The translations under genes and the position numbers were made by a program. Below the pieces are notes generated by a model. The model ran no database searches and was not told the origin of the DNA. It saw only the letters and a program-made list of their open reading frames with translations. A stretch of 35,618 nt of DNA from a virus: the IMG/VR virus record IMGVR_UViG_3300042301_001349, positions 1-35,618 of that record, one strand, 5' to 3'. Positions 30,801 through 35,618 of the stretch are shown piece after piece (position 1 is the first letter of the stretch; every line of letters starts with the position of its first letter).

Positions 30801-32368
30801 CTAACGTTTCTTCTTCTGTCTTCTCCTGCATCAGTTACTTCACCTGTTGCATCGCGACTTCCAGCTCTTGTAATTTCTTGCGTTGCGCTAGCATCAGTCC
30901 TGCTGCCGCGAGTTTTTCTACTTGACTCGTTAGCTGTGTCAATGTTTTCACTTGACTTTTCAAGCATGGCTGCAACTTCAGCCTCAATTTCAGATAAACC
31001 GTCAGCAAGTTCTTCTACCGTAGCCTGTGCATCATCGAGCACAACCGCGATACCGCCTGCATTATTTGTTCCGTTTTTTCTTCCCTCTAAAGTGCTTGAC
31101 TGCATCTCTGCAACAACTTGAGGGGTGACTTTGTTTGGCAACATTTTTTCTAAAGTCAAGAAGAAAATTGATTTTAAAGCTCCAGCTAATTGATCTGGGT
31201 TAAGCCCTACAGCTTTAGCAGGATCTGTTACGCCACTTTCTTCAGCGGCTTTAATAAATGCATCTGCAACAGTGCTAGCAATAGACTTAAGTTGGCTTGA
31301 TTGCTCACCGCCAATATCAAGCTTAGAAAGAGAACGAGGAAGTAAAGCAGCGTCTGCAGAAGTTCCGTTTGGGCTACCCAAAATAGCTTGTCGACCACCA
31401 GCTACACCAAGTCTCTTCAGATCCTTTTTAACACCTAAATTTTTATTTCGGCTAGCAAAGCTAAGGTCTTCAATTTCTTCACTATAAAAAGTAATGTATT
31501 CATTAGCTTTTCTTAAACCAGAAGTTAGCATAGAAATCTTTTTACTTAGCTGAGACTTAGATGCCTCATCAGTAGTTTTAGCAAGCTCAGCTCTAGTGCT
31601 ATTAATTTCCCTTTGCATAGCTGTATGTGATTTAACATACTCTGCTCGCATCTGCTTTAACTCACTGACACGCTTCTTTTGTGCGTCAACTACATCCTTG
31701 CCACGTTCATTTTCTTCAATAATTTTTTGAAGCTGAGCTCTTTTACTGTCCGCAGCTTTTCTTGCTTCAACATTCTTTTTAGCAATTCTTATTTCTTCCT
31801 CCATAGCTTTAGCTATAGAAGGATCTGCCACAATTTTGGCAAGTTGTTTTTGTAAGTCGGCTATTTCCTCAAAAGTGTTTCCAGCGTTTTCTTTGACAGC
31901 CCTCATGGCTTTTTGAGTTTGAGCTAATTCAGCCACTAAAGCTGACACATTAAGTTTGTCTGTCGCTGTAGGATCAGCAATTTTAGCTAAAGAAGCTAAT
32001 TGATTTTTAATATATGTAACTCGGTTTTCAAGACGGGTTATTTCTTTACCATAAGAACCTGCACTAGATGACTTAACTTTGCCCCCGGCCTCAGCGGCAG
32101 CCTGTCTAGTAGGTTTACCTGCCCTAGAACTCCCAGCAGCATCGCCCAATTCAATTTTCTTTTTGTTAATTTTAGATACGAGAGCTTCAACTTTTTTAAG
32201 TTCACTTTGAATGTTGCTTGACAACTCTATCTTAGGGGCTTTAATACTTGCCAGCTCTTTCCTGGCATCTCGGGCAGCTTTTCTTGTGCCCGCAATAAAT
32301 TTAGCTAGATCACTATTGGCTGCACTAGTATCCAAGCCAATGGAAATATTAAAGTCTTCAGCAGCCAC
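21887..32368 (-). CDS. giant tape measure protein with embedded DEDDh exonuclease domain (3493 aa)
   Basis: GTG start at 32368 with AGGAG 6 nt upstream. Order of parts: N-terminal coiled coils (about 1-300); a long unrecognised region (300-1150); a tape-measure SPSKRMKKSGKD motif (about 1160); a DEDDh exonuclease domain (about 1290-1550); Lys/Glu/Gln-rich coiled coils (1600-1900); the canonical PhageMin_Tail-type domain from about 2000 to 2390; hydrophobic segments (about 2330-2395 and 2637-2670); more helices; a 13-Gly run (3130-3142); and the C-terminal GGLVRGPGTGTSDSI...LSNGEFV motif (about 3380-3410). It sets tail length and is ejected at infection. At about 1.5 A per residue the tail could be near 500 nm. 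Confidence 0.95.
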   Translation of the reverse strand: MAAEDFNISIGLDTSAANSDLAKFIAGTRKAARDARKELASIKAPKIELSSNIQSELKKVEALVSKINKKKIELGDAAGSSRAGKPTRQAAAEAGGKVKSSSAGSYGKEITRLENRVTYIKNQLASLAKIADPTATDKLNVSALVAELAQTQKAMRAVKENAGNTFEEIADLQKQLAKIVADPSIAKAMEEEIRIAKKNVEARKAADSKRAQLQKIIEENERGKDVVDAQKKRVSELKQMRAEYVKSHTAMQREINSTRAELAKTTDEASKSQLSKKISMLTSGLRKANEYITFYSEEIEDLSFASRNKNLGVKKDLKRLGVAGGRQAILGSPNGTSADAALLPRSLSKLDIGGEQSSQLKSIASTVADAFIKAAEESGVTDPAKAVGLNPDQLAGALKSIFFLTLEKMLPNKVTPQVVAEMQSSTLEGRKNGTNNAGGIAVVLDDAQATVEELADGLSEIEAEVAAMLEKSSENIDTANESSRKTRGSRTDASATQEITRAGSRDATGEVTDAGEDRRRNVRDASEGIKEILEFFSSGNDIKDRQTGLWPTTVEASTKLADEGKLKGGVINAEEAQLAFEAAVLAFQEIERRLQSGEAQGLGFSTLGPASIEKAGMRGFYMSSERRKPKFDDGMSGSREEELSDSEDSKSTPLKRVPFFEKGLTPEVQADFDRGFRAMLKKFFTDAGSTIDQSLLEAIRMKDVISSGPVGGFTQNAPGTIADLIVKEIKRINSQNASTADVVRTNEDKIKGALGNNLSSQALISVIRQVTEGYVNPQLEQQPDADPGFVQYTAVTEKAAAEILQTLNGASDGLLEIITTYALILKQSNESGAVTTNAFGDPNLGTGYGLAGNPAIPEMARLFNAAQTGRSTKSIPALDASGNAVPGVESLVVENLFSGFNETTTDVTKAVVQLAKEFQAIYGGTLSELGAKKGMFNRETGLPAQEGDTDVVEATFAQAFVKNTQGYIKEMLQAGTKWVSGGKADASDKAGGAEIPLAAIEKIFEKLNVAPDVGLLGGVDLVELQTTIKDLALGTTEVSTSRTNLSAQVVDALREAFRKASTAEVTSSGKVLARPENAIAEKYGRQSLIAAPKKLGQNRSDNVELSRLFANQENAERDAAKQTQAGLIAGLAKDVTAIEQAGANTAIAFIDGYEGKMEIQSPSKRMKKSGKDTVKGLEEGLFQGLESLDSAGRALASTFHEGYTEQAKVDAVNRMRQLREEGKHAEATLLHRSMKMPPVPGGPVGPAKPTVPAPATASAAVLSTEAQLIERNAVFLRELGMLTEGVENAADTLIALDIETTGPVSKDGGPNVNQVFGYSVVAGNGVANRDAGALPGTDVVTPRMRGMAHGMVVPPIGKFNTGAARALGLMGPEGDDFSVIKKTLMDRIKGLGYGKENTQGDEETYIKQLEDIAFILRKIYEEDIPLAIHSSSMSDISGLGKEFARYGITAPTGAQLRDKGLLVETQRLAEMAGVPAGKDQRTVGAIYSRYTGQTMGPQLRPAGNVPTIKDSAAVAHDPTIDSAGTLVNAFTMRALKEKAAGKEIGLFGEALSWAGATWKQVSSAIWGNRQSKGGSEMKSMERQADPVTGNLQPVYTPGATGKRPRKDPAVELYETMTEDLPRKPETDAQQAAQDQATAAQEAAKLRDDLEKERARRRRLQANADLQYEADKIEELESMLKQALLEKDIQLGNEGRGKGKDRANRQAQIDKLAADIKKAKADNPAAADALARKLAAKGGVETDFVAVRQTIAKSDLEKDLEKRAKEATARLEAASGETKPQGQGKGSARRPGNPIAAPLEELLAAEKRIQGSLNNPDAQLSPQLRKRLETVMKAIQKSIKDGAVGKLTDSEIEVFKVPAGATKVKDRVASKTDMNKLKKELEVKLKEAQEAGNQSAIDSVTAMIKEFEESLARGPVGKYRNGKDAFAIPESYRQGTVTPGQRLPSTIAAGGGMNPSRVDHAARHDQKIEKDQLEAKQFSAQLQGQMKGEMRTMAEVEKANRKMMDGWISSRYALYDVSNTYQQFTRVMRRVGMEVKQAIMTNAMYETSFTSVERSMQPLQDEIAGMRQEIIKLTAELPVAFDELSRVTTLGAQMGIKADGITNFTEQVTKFSAITGLASDTVAQKFGRISQLAKVPSEDFDKLGSAVAYAGISAVATDEQILTLTENIAAAASNSGFTADKIVGLATTMSSLGIAPEQARGVIVRLFGDINRAVEGGGKPLDAYAAQLGMTADATREMWKSDPEGFFRTMLNALGQSKNMTTALDALNITETREVNTLQRLAENMDVYNQSMMDAQESYANGTFLGDAYAKTQDNIATKMTLVANQVKMLQDAFGEALGPALDFALDAVLGILDGLNAVANNPVGAWAIRVATGLSAMVAAFVAYRMISMKATASLLAFRTAQVSLAKMGQSETGLNAFRKMITGQEVLIVRANGRVEVSNKKAIESFKKLGMIKEAKAGTPEYDAISANMQPGRGGMDSMGEFGASGAGARLTDTENGDGLIQTLDHQAAAKKGYVDETIKSTAATKAEGAATSATSAAKTADALATKDQAAAIVQQMGIKQAAIKLKENENRALQAGIAAGNVDIAQSRAQIAANNAEIASLNGEVAALERRKTAILAGNAATAESVVVMNKAGVAAGKFGKAMTFAGPVMAGLTIVLGLVAMIAEKMDSAKVNIEEAGGGLASFRESIYKDTQALREGGDAYSTYQSKVTTSTTGFNEWASSLQKATGATIEAEGATAETTESVKEQTLALGKNSAEWLANAAMQDEVVQNMFKEYFDKDKDLAALAESAGTSFQSIITAALTVPGSGAVDFINDTFNGIKIDPSIATKVKEDLLNIARSLDATTLAGVENSKIWKALIGSLEQTEETANGTNTALEKTAERIYTLTNYVSDLSGLFNDAFKIRYGLTESTDKLTTSWKAVGDRLSEARKQLEAINQEIASMVADRNILEYQLNIAIKYGDTIRADKIRADIAKANADIAEKQASRAEAQQNASTKLTGNSAGAIQNRETMRGMVGDYNAQMAELANQYQSTTNIVDRRRLKEQAKQLTADFKAKATSMGFSEQELKPYLESFKDMQTVIAKLPNRLTLKVVADPGMRAWLEWWANNKDKDGTANVTANTPAPAGTSGGGGGGGGGGGGGTDPAGTNPAGTSGTQVSSRITKKEQAALAGLNSGSTKNSLIGDKLVKADSADRVFRRLNAKGGYRFDRVLTAKDVSAEKGFNDNDRSAFFTAEKNRLSPMERMALLSQVDKDALAQTEKALPQWVLDGISLLKTSKTAYSRYYGAWNTDTIADRIDAYEEAAKNRGVSKNPDDFKTLMKQDQEVMRPYKLAIQNLTAEAKAKAKEFIDIRTLLNTNGFNGTNLKGLLGETSFKKTYDSFASGGLVRGPGTGTSDSINARLSNGEFVQRQKAVQYYGLDFMNSINRLQMPRMSYNAGSQQAGRNNIMVELSPNAVMQLMAMSNRPINLYSDDRQIATSANNGNRLLAMRGSN
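22943..22981 (-). repeat. trinucleotide run coding 13 glycines
   Basis: Thirteen consecutive GGC/GGT codons (seen as GCC/ACC on the + strand) in the tape measure, followed by short PAGT repeats. A low-complexity spacer between the central helical domain and the C-terminal part; likely to vary in length by slippage. Confidence 0.85.
27719..28501 (-). other. DEDDh (DnaQ-like) exonuclease domain inside the tape measure
   Basis: Within residues about 1290-1550 of the tape measure: motif I LIALDIETTG (Asp1297, Glu1299); motif II IHSSSMSDISGLGKEF with Asp1435 and the helix KEFARYG that follows it in real family members; motif III AVAHDPTIDSAGTL with His1516 and Asp1521, the exact H-x4-D spacing that defines the DEDDh subgroup. 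DnaQ epsilon has its corresponding residues at 12, 14, 103, 162 and 167, so the order agrees; the I-II gap here is about 50 residues longer. All five residues are present, so activity is plausible. Confidence 0.88.
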
Positions 32369-32400
32369 TTTTCTCCTAAATCAGATAAATCGTATATAAG

Positions 32401-32412
32401 TATTATACACTA
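32401..32412 (-). promoter_or_regulatory. late-region promoter box TAGTGTATAATA, copy at the tape measure gene
   Basis: Identical 12 nt to 16444-16455. The TATAAT (32407 to 32402) includes the stop codon of the tail chaperone frame. A start near 32395 would leave a leader of about 27 nt with AGGAG before the GTG of the tape measure. It may boost the long gene separately from the chaperones. Confidence 0.4.
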
Positions 32413-33445
32413 TCCTTTTCCATGAGAGATCTCAAGTAAGACATGCGAGTAGGCATAGGGCCGCCATTATACGTGTAAGCAACAATGTAAGGGAGCTCAC
32501 CATAAGTCTTGCGATTCTTTTTAGAATCTTTTTCAAGCCACTTATCTAACTCAACCTTAGCAAAACATTTACCAACCTTAACCTTAAAGCCAACGTTGCC
32601 GGCTTCTTCATTACGGCACACCCACACAGGATTACCGCACTCATTACAAGTTTCATCTTGAAGGTTTTGGTATGCTTCTATAAGCATAAAATCAAATGGC
32701 ACCCAAGGGTCGCCAGGCTGTTCATGGAACAACATGGCGACTGGGCGAATACCATTAGTGATAGCAGTTTTTATCTTAACCAGATACGAACGATTGCCGG
32801 GCCAGGTTAAGACTTCGGTAAAAAACCTGCATCCGTTAATTGTTCAAAATAGCCGCTAGCAAGAGTTAGCTTCTGCATGTTCTCAACAAGCGTGTTCCAA
32901 GAGTCAGTAGCAATAGACTCACGAATATCAAGCATCTCTTCAGCAGTGTAAACATGATCATCAACATTACCGTTAGCGTCAATGACCTTTACAATGTTTT
33001 GTGCAATCAAAGAAGCAATATAGTATTTAACCCACTCAGGGTTATCGCTAGCTTCATTTCTTCCAGCCTCTGGCGGATACTTTAGGTTAGTTTGCTTAAT
33101 AGTGTCTTCAACAATCTTCTGGCTTACGCCACGCATAACAAAAGTAATTGCAGACTTTTTAATTCTTTCAGCAATTTCTTTTGCCTTATTCTCGTTCTCA
33201 ATCATACTGTCGCCATCAAAGTCATACTTCATGATGTCGTTTAGCTCAGCAAGTTCAAACGCAGCCGCACCATCAAGATAGATAGTAGCTTCTTTAGTTG
33301 GGTAACCCCTACCTTTAACAACTTCGCTTAAGTTGAACACTCCTTGTGATTGTGCGCTTTCAGCGATCTTTAAGATCTCATCAGCAACATCACTAGCTTT
33401 TGTTTCTGCTGCAGACTGTTCTGCAGATGTAATATCTTCGCTCAT
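32403..33445 (-). CDS. tail assembly chaperone GT fusion by -1 frameshift (347 aa)
   Basis: The 0-frame gene (33445 to 32807) ends ...DAGFLPKS-stop. Just before its stop is T_TTT_TTA (32825 to 32819), a textbook X_XXY_YYZ slippery site. Slipping back one base leads to the frame TEVLTWPGNRSYLVKIK..., which stays open into the 110-residue frame from ATG 32735 (MLFHEQPGD...). The fusion has 209 codons from the first frame and 138 from the second. This is the gpG/gpGT pattern of long-tailed phages; the fused form helps assemble the tape measure. The second part has Cys pairs (CNECG, VC). Confidence 0.9.
32807..33445 (-). CDS. tail assembly chaperone G (unshifted product, 212 aa)
   Basis: The main product of the chaperone locus, read to the TAA at 32807-32809. 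It is acidic and helical, with a proline-containing loop (YPPEAGR) near residue 122, and sits directly upstream of the tape measure gene. GAAAGG precedes ATG 33445. It binds the tape measure during tail assembly; the frameshifted form adds the T domain. Confidence 0.88.
   Translation of the reverse strand: MSEDITSAEQSAAETKASDVADEILKIAESAQSQGVFNLSEVVKGRGYPTKEATIYLDGAAAFELAELNDIMKYDFDGDSMIENENKAKEIAERIKKSAITFVMRGVSQKIVEDTIKQTNLKYPPEAGRNEASDNPEWVKYYIASLIAQNIVKVIDANGNVDDHVYTAEEMLDIRESIATDSWNTLVENMQKLTLASGYFEQLTDAGFLPKS
32819..32825 (-). other. -1 frameshift slippery heptamer T_TTT_TTA
   Basis: On the minus strand the heptamer is in phase with the codons GGT-TTT-TTA and lies 9 nt before the 0-frame stop. 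I see no strong stem just downstream; a GC-rich patch (CCTGGCCCGG) follows about 11 nt later. Confidence 0.85.
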
Positions 33446-33492
33446 TATTGCGCCTTTCGTAAATTTTAGTTTCGCACATTAAAGGGGTTTAA

Positions 33493-33533
33493 AGTCGGGG
33501 TGGCGCAAATGGGCGCAAGTCACCACCCCGACT
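33493..33533 (-). terminator. hairpin downstream of the major tail protein gene
   Basis: A perfect 11-bp inverted repeat (33493-33503 with 33523-33533) with a 19-nt loop, in the gap between the major tail protein and the tail chaperones. In the leftward direction it is followed by TTTAAACCCC, a short T-run. Partial termination here would make the major tail protein more abundant than the chaperones and the tape measure. Confidence 0.6.
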
Positions 33534-33542
33534 AGTCTATGA

Positions 33543-34619
33543 CTAAGCTGCAGCAGTAACCATTACGCCAAGCTTACCCTGTGGGGCAAAGTTGACCATG
33601 AACTTAACGCTGTCTTCACCTTCGGTGTTGTCCATGTATGCGTCTGCAATGAACTTGTATACAGATACAACTTCACCAGCAGCAACATCAGGGCCAGCAG
33701 CCTTGTTGATGCGTGTAACTAGGAATCCGGTTGGACGAGTTCCATCAGTTGACGCCTTAAAGACTTCACGTGCAACGTTGTAAACGCTTGTAGCGTCGTC
33801 TAGGTCGCCATCACGGAAGAAAGTTAGAGATGCAGAGAACTGTGCAAAACCACGAACCTGTACCTGACCTTCGTCAATGATTGAACGGTCGTCAATCTTG
33901 TTTGAGTCCTGAGCACCTAGCTCGTAACCATCGAAAGCAATAGCTTCAGTTAGGTCAACTCCACCATTGATAATGTCAATGTCTGGTGCTGAGATGAAAG
34001 CTGATTCGCTTGTTACATCAGCAGCTGGAACCCAAACAACCTTGATCTTACCGTTTGAAGTAGACTTGGTTCCTAGAGTTGCACGAAGTTCTGGGCCTGT
34101 GCCTAGAGTTCCTGCAGCAACAGCTACGTTAACAGCAACTTCACCTGTAGTTAGGAAACGAGCTCCCATACGTACCATTTCGCCATCGCCAACAAGTTCA
34201 GTTGGGAAGTCAGTCTTAACACCAAAGATGCTGATCTCTTGCCCTAGAGCAAAATCTGCATCGTGTGCAAGACCAACACGCTTGATAAGGTAGTACTTAA
34301 CGTCAGGAGTCTTAAATAGGTCGCGGAACTTGTTGTAAACTGAAGTTGCAGTCAAGTTCTGGTCGCGGAAACCATCAAGGGAAGCCTCGTAGTTGTAGTA
34401 GGTTGGAGTGGTAACATCTGCATTGTCAACAATAGACAATGAGTTGTCTGACTGAGATTCAGTCTGGTTTAGTGTATAGTCGTCAGTGACGGCCTGTGAA
34501 ATGTCAAATACCTTAACGGCGCTAGAGATTTCTGTAAGAGTTGGACTCTGCCAGTTAGCAAAAGCATCTGCGGTAGCAACATATATACCCACATTAGGGC
34601 GTAGCATTTTAGTAGCCAT
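33543..34619 (-). CDS. major tail protein, internally duplicated (358 aa)
   Basis: GAGGAAAAC precedes ATG 34619. Residues 1-165 and 210-358 look alike: FRD...ATSVYN at 84-96 and 269-281 is followed in both by a helix (KFRDLF / VAREVF), a FL/YLI-x-R strand, an A-G-x-E-hydrophobic strand (GQEISIFGVKTD / GEVVSVYKFIAD) and a G/F-rich closing strand. Each half resembles one phage tail-tube subunit. The gene's position between tail terminator and chaperones fits the tube protein. A doubled subunit would form a ring of three, as in T5 pb6. Confidence 0.85.
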   Translation of the reverse strand: MATKMLRPNVGIYVATADAFANWQSPTLTEISSAVKVFDISQAVTDDYTLNQTESQSDNSLSIVDNADVTTPTYYNYEASLDGFRDQNLTATSVYNKFRDLFKTPDVKYYLIKRVGLAHDADFALGQEISIFGVKTDFPTELVGDGEMVRMGARFLTTGEVAVNVAVAAGTLGTGPELRATLGTKSTSNGKIKVVWVPAADVTSESAFISAPDIDIINGGVDLTEAIAFDGYELGAQDSNKIDDRSIIDEGQVQVRGFAQFSASLTFFRDGDLDDATSVYNVAREVFKASTDGTRPTGFLVTRINKAAGPDVAAGEVVSVYKFIADAYMDNTEGEDSVKFMVNFAPQGKLGVMVTAAA

Positions 34620-34620
34620 A

Positions 34621-34833
34621 TTAGTTTTCCTCGTTCTCGATGATTAGGGTTTCGCCCTTTTCGACCTCTACCGGAGGTAGTGCCGCAGGAGCTTCTGTTT
34701 TGTGCTTCGTCTCCACCGCAGGTGGAATCTCAGCGTCTACTGGAATCAGGTTACGACCCAATACAGGGTGCTTGCCGTAATGCGCAGGCGCATCAACGAT
34801 CTGGCCAGTAAGCTTGTGTTTAAAAAGTGCCAT
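34621..34833 (-). CDS. small phage protein (70 aa)
   Basis: Between tail terminator and major tail protein, with AAAGGA upstream and the stop overlapping the tail protein's start region. The N-terminus is a short folded segment (FKHKLTGQIVDAPAHYGKHP) followed by a Pro/Glu-rich acidic tail. Small proteins of this kind occur at this place in many actinophages; the role is unknown. Confidence 0.72.
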   Translation of the reverse strand: MALFKHKLTGQIVDAPAHYGKHPVLGRNLIPVDAEIPPAVETKHKTEAPAALPPVEVEKGETLIIENEEN

Positions 34834-34854
34834 GATGGTCCTTTCCTATCTTTA

Positions 34855-35286
34855 CTATGATACCACATCTGTGTTCACATAAAAAATAAAAGTGATCTCA
34901 GATATGTATTTTATGGGTTTTACTGAATTATCAAATACTAGAGAACCAGTACTTGGTGCTGGAGTAAGCTCCCCAGCATTTACTGGCTTAAATCCAGTAA
35001 GTTTATTTAAAACTAGGTCAGCTACCTGCCTAGCAGATCTTTCGGTTGGACCGACACAAGCCACTGAAACATAGCTTTCTCCAAGGTCGTGGCGCACAGA
35101 AGTGATACCCCTACCAACCATGGCTCTAGAATAGCCGCCAAACATTGGCACAATAAACGGTAGCATCTGCCCACCAGCGTACTCTAGCATGTCGTCAGTC
35201 GGGACAGTGTTTTCATAAACTGTCTGTGGAAGCTCTGAAAGCTTAGCCACAATAGCATCCTGTGTTGGAAGTAAAGATAAAGTCAT
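34855..35286 (-). CDS. tail terminator-like protein (143 aa)
   Basis: Overlaps the upstream gene by 4 nt. The size, an N-terminal helix (PTQDAIVAKLSELPQTVYEN) and a beta-sheet region with alternating strands and the RSARQVADLVLNKL helix (near 81-95) match tail-terminator/neck proteins of the gpU type. It would cap the tail tube and join it to the head. Function inferred from position (before the major tail protein) and layout. Confidence 0.65.
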   Translation of the reverse strand: MTLSLLPTQDAIVAKLSELPQTVYENTVPTDDMLEYAGGQMLPFIVPMFGGYSRAMVGRGITSVRHDLGESYVSVACVGPTERSARQVADLVLNKLTGFKPVNAGELTPAPSTGSLVFDNSVKPIKYISEITFIFYVNTDVVS

Positions 35287-35618
35287 TTCTTACCCTTTTT
35301 ATATAGTCTGGACATTTCGGCTTCAATCTGTTTTTTAACAAGAACCATAGCTCGCCTAGTAGAATGCATGCCACGTTTAACGTTACTGCCTGGCATTTCA
35401 GACCCGTATTCTTGCATAGCAAAATAGTTTTTATCGCTAGCCCAAGGTTTAAAGTTTGGTGCCCGCATAGTATCTATTCTAGCAGCATACTTAGCTGAAG
35501 ATCTAACATTCTTGATATTGCCAAATGTGCCTGGAGCGTAAGGGAAACCAAAGCTAGCTCTATAGCTTTTAGTTTGAGGATCCCATTTAGCACGACTATA
35601 AGCTACAGAGTCAAGCAT
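35283..35618 (-). CDS. HK97 gp10-like head-tail connector (cut by window edge)
   Basis: The frame reaches the last base of the window. A Met codon lies exactly at 35616-35618 but may be internal, so the 5' end is unknown and 111 aa is a minimum. The sequence YAMQEYGSEMPGSNVKRGMH-type middle (NYFAMQEYGSEMPGSNVKRG) and a basic C-terminal helix (AMVLVKKQIEAEMSRLYKKG) fit HK97 gp10-like neck proteins, and the next gene downstream is the tail terminator. Confidence 0.7.
   Translation of the reverse strand: MLDSVAYSRAKWDPQTKSYRASFGFPYAPGTFGNIKNVRSSAKYAARIDTMRAPNFKPWASDKNYFAMQEYGSEMPGSNVKRGMHSTRRAMVLVKKQIEAEMSRLYKKGKK

Noticed and set aside
22364-32399. Many open frames of 60-150 codons on the + strand opposite the tape measure
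   Set aside because: They are antisense shadows of a 3493-codon gene with Ala/Lys/Leu-rich composition, lack ribosome binding sites, overlap each other and show Ser/Leu-rich low-complexity translations.
32735-32806. A 71-nt intergenic gap before an independent 110-aa gene
   Set aside because: The -1 frame is open from the slippery site across the gap, so a frameshift fusion explains it better than a separate gene.
1-35618. CRISPR array, insertion sequence or ribosomal RNA
   Set aside because: No regularly spaced direct repeats of 25-40 nt, no transposase motifs and no rRNA-like sequence were seen.

Overview
This window is a large fragment of a tailed double-stranded DNA phage of the long-tailed (siphovirus) type. 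The host was probably an actinobacterium. That inference rests on a WhiB-type Fe-S regulator (7537-7926), a DUF2637-type membrane protein (6981-7532), many small zinc-ribbon proteins, an actinobacterial-style SLT transglycosylase, and the module order. The DNA is fairly AT-rich, so a lower-GC actinobacterium is plausible, but I cannot name the host. No integrase, repressor, terminase, portal or capsid gene is in the window, so lifestyle is undetermined. The head genes presumably lie beyond the right edge.

Layout. Positions 1-459 are noncoding, repeat-rich and AT-rich (candidate control or origin region). Positions 460-15834 are one rightward array of short, tightly packed and often overlapping genes. 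It contains small Cys-rich proteins, an SSB, a SNF2-like helicase, a secreted lytic transglycosylase, a two-piece C5 cytosine methyltransferase encoded by overlapping frames, a DUF1599-like protein, a WhiB-like protein, a RecB/Cas4-type nuclease, a Sak4-like ATPase with a DUF669-like ssDNA-binding partner, a tRNA-like element, a primase-polymerase/DUF3987 protein, a RuvC-like resolvase and an Mre11-like phosphoesterase. A bidirectional terminator at 15836-15866 separates this array from the convergent leftward late region (15886-35618). Read in its own direction, that region runs: head-tail connector (cut by the window edge), tail terminator, small protein, major tail protein, terminator hairpin, frameshifted tail assembly chaperones, giant tape measure (3493 aa), distal tail and baseplate proteins, two related fibre proteins, M23 endolysin and two holin-like membrane proteins.

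How the parts work together. The rightward genes supply DNA replication, recombination and modification; no DNA polymerase is seen, so replication probably uses the prim-pol plus host enzymes. The leftward genes build the tail and lyse the cell.

Most notable observations: (1) the tape measure protein carries an apparently intact DEDDh (DnaQ-like) 3'-5' exonuclease domain with all five signature residues (D1297, E1299, D1435, H1516, D1521); (2) a T_TTT_TTA -1 frameshift site in the tail chaperone gene; (3) about 150 bp of apparent dual coding in the split methyltransferase; (4) a major tail protein that is an internal tandem duplication; (5) an atypical tRNA-like element that could instead be an attP-like tRNA 3' end; and (6) short shared promoter-like boxes on both strands.
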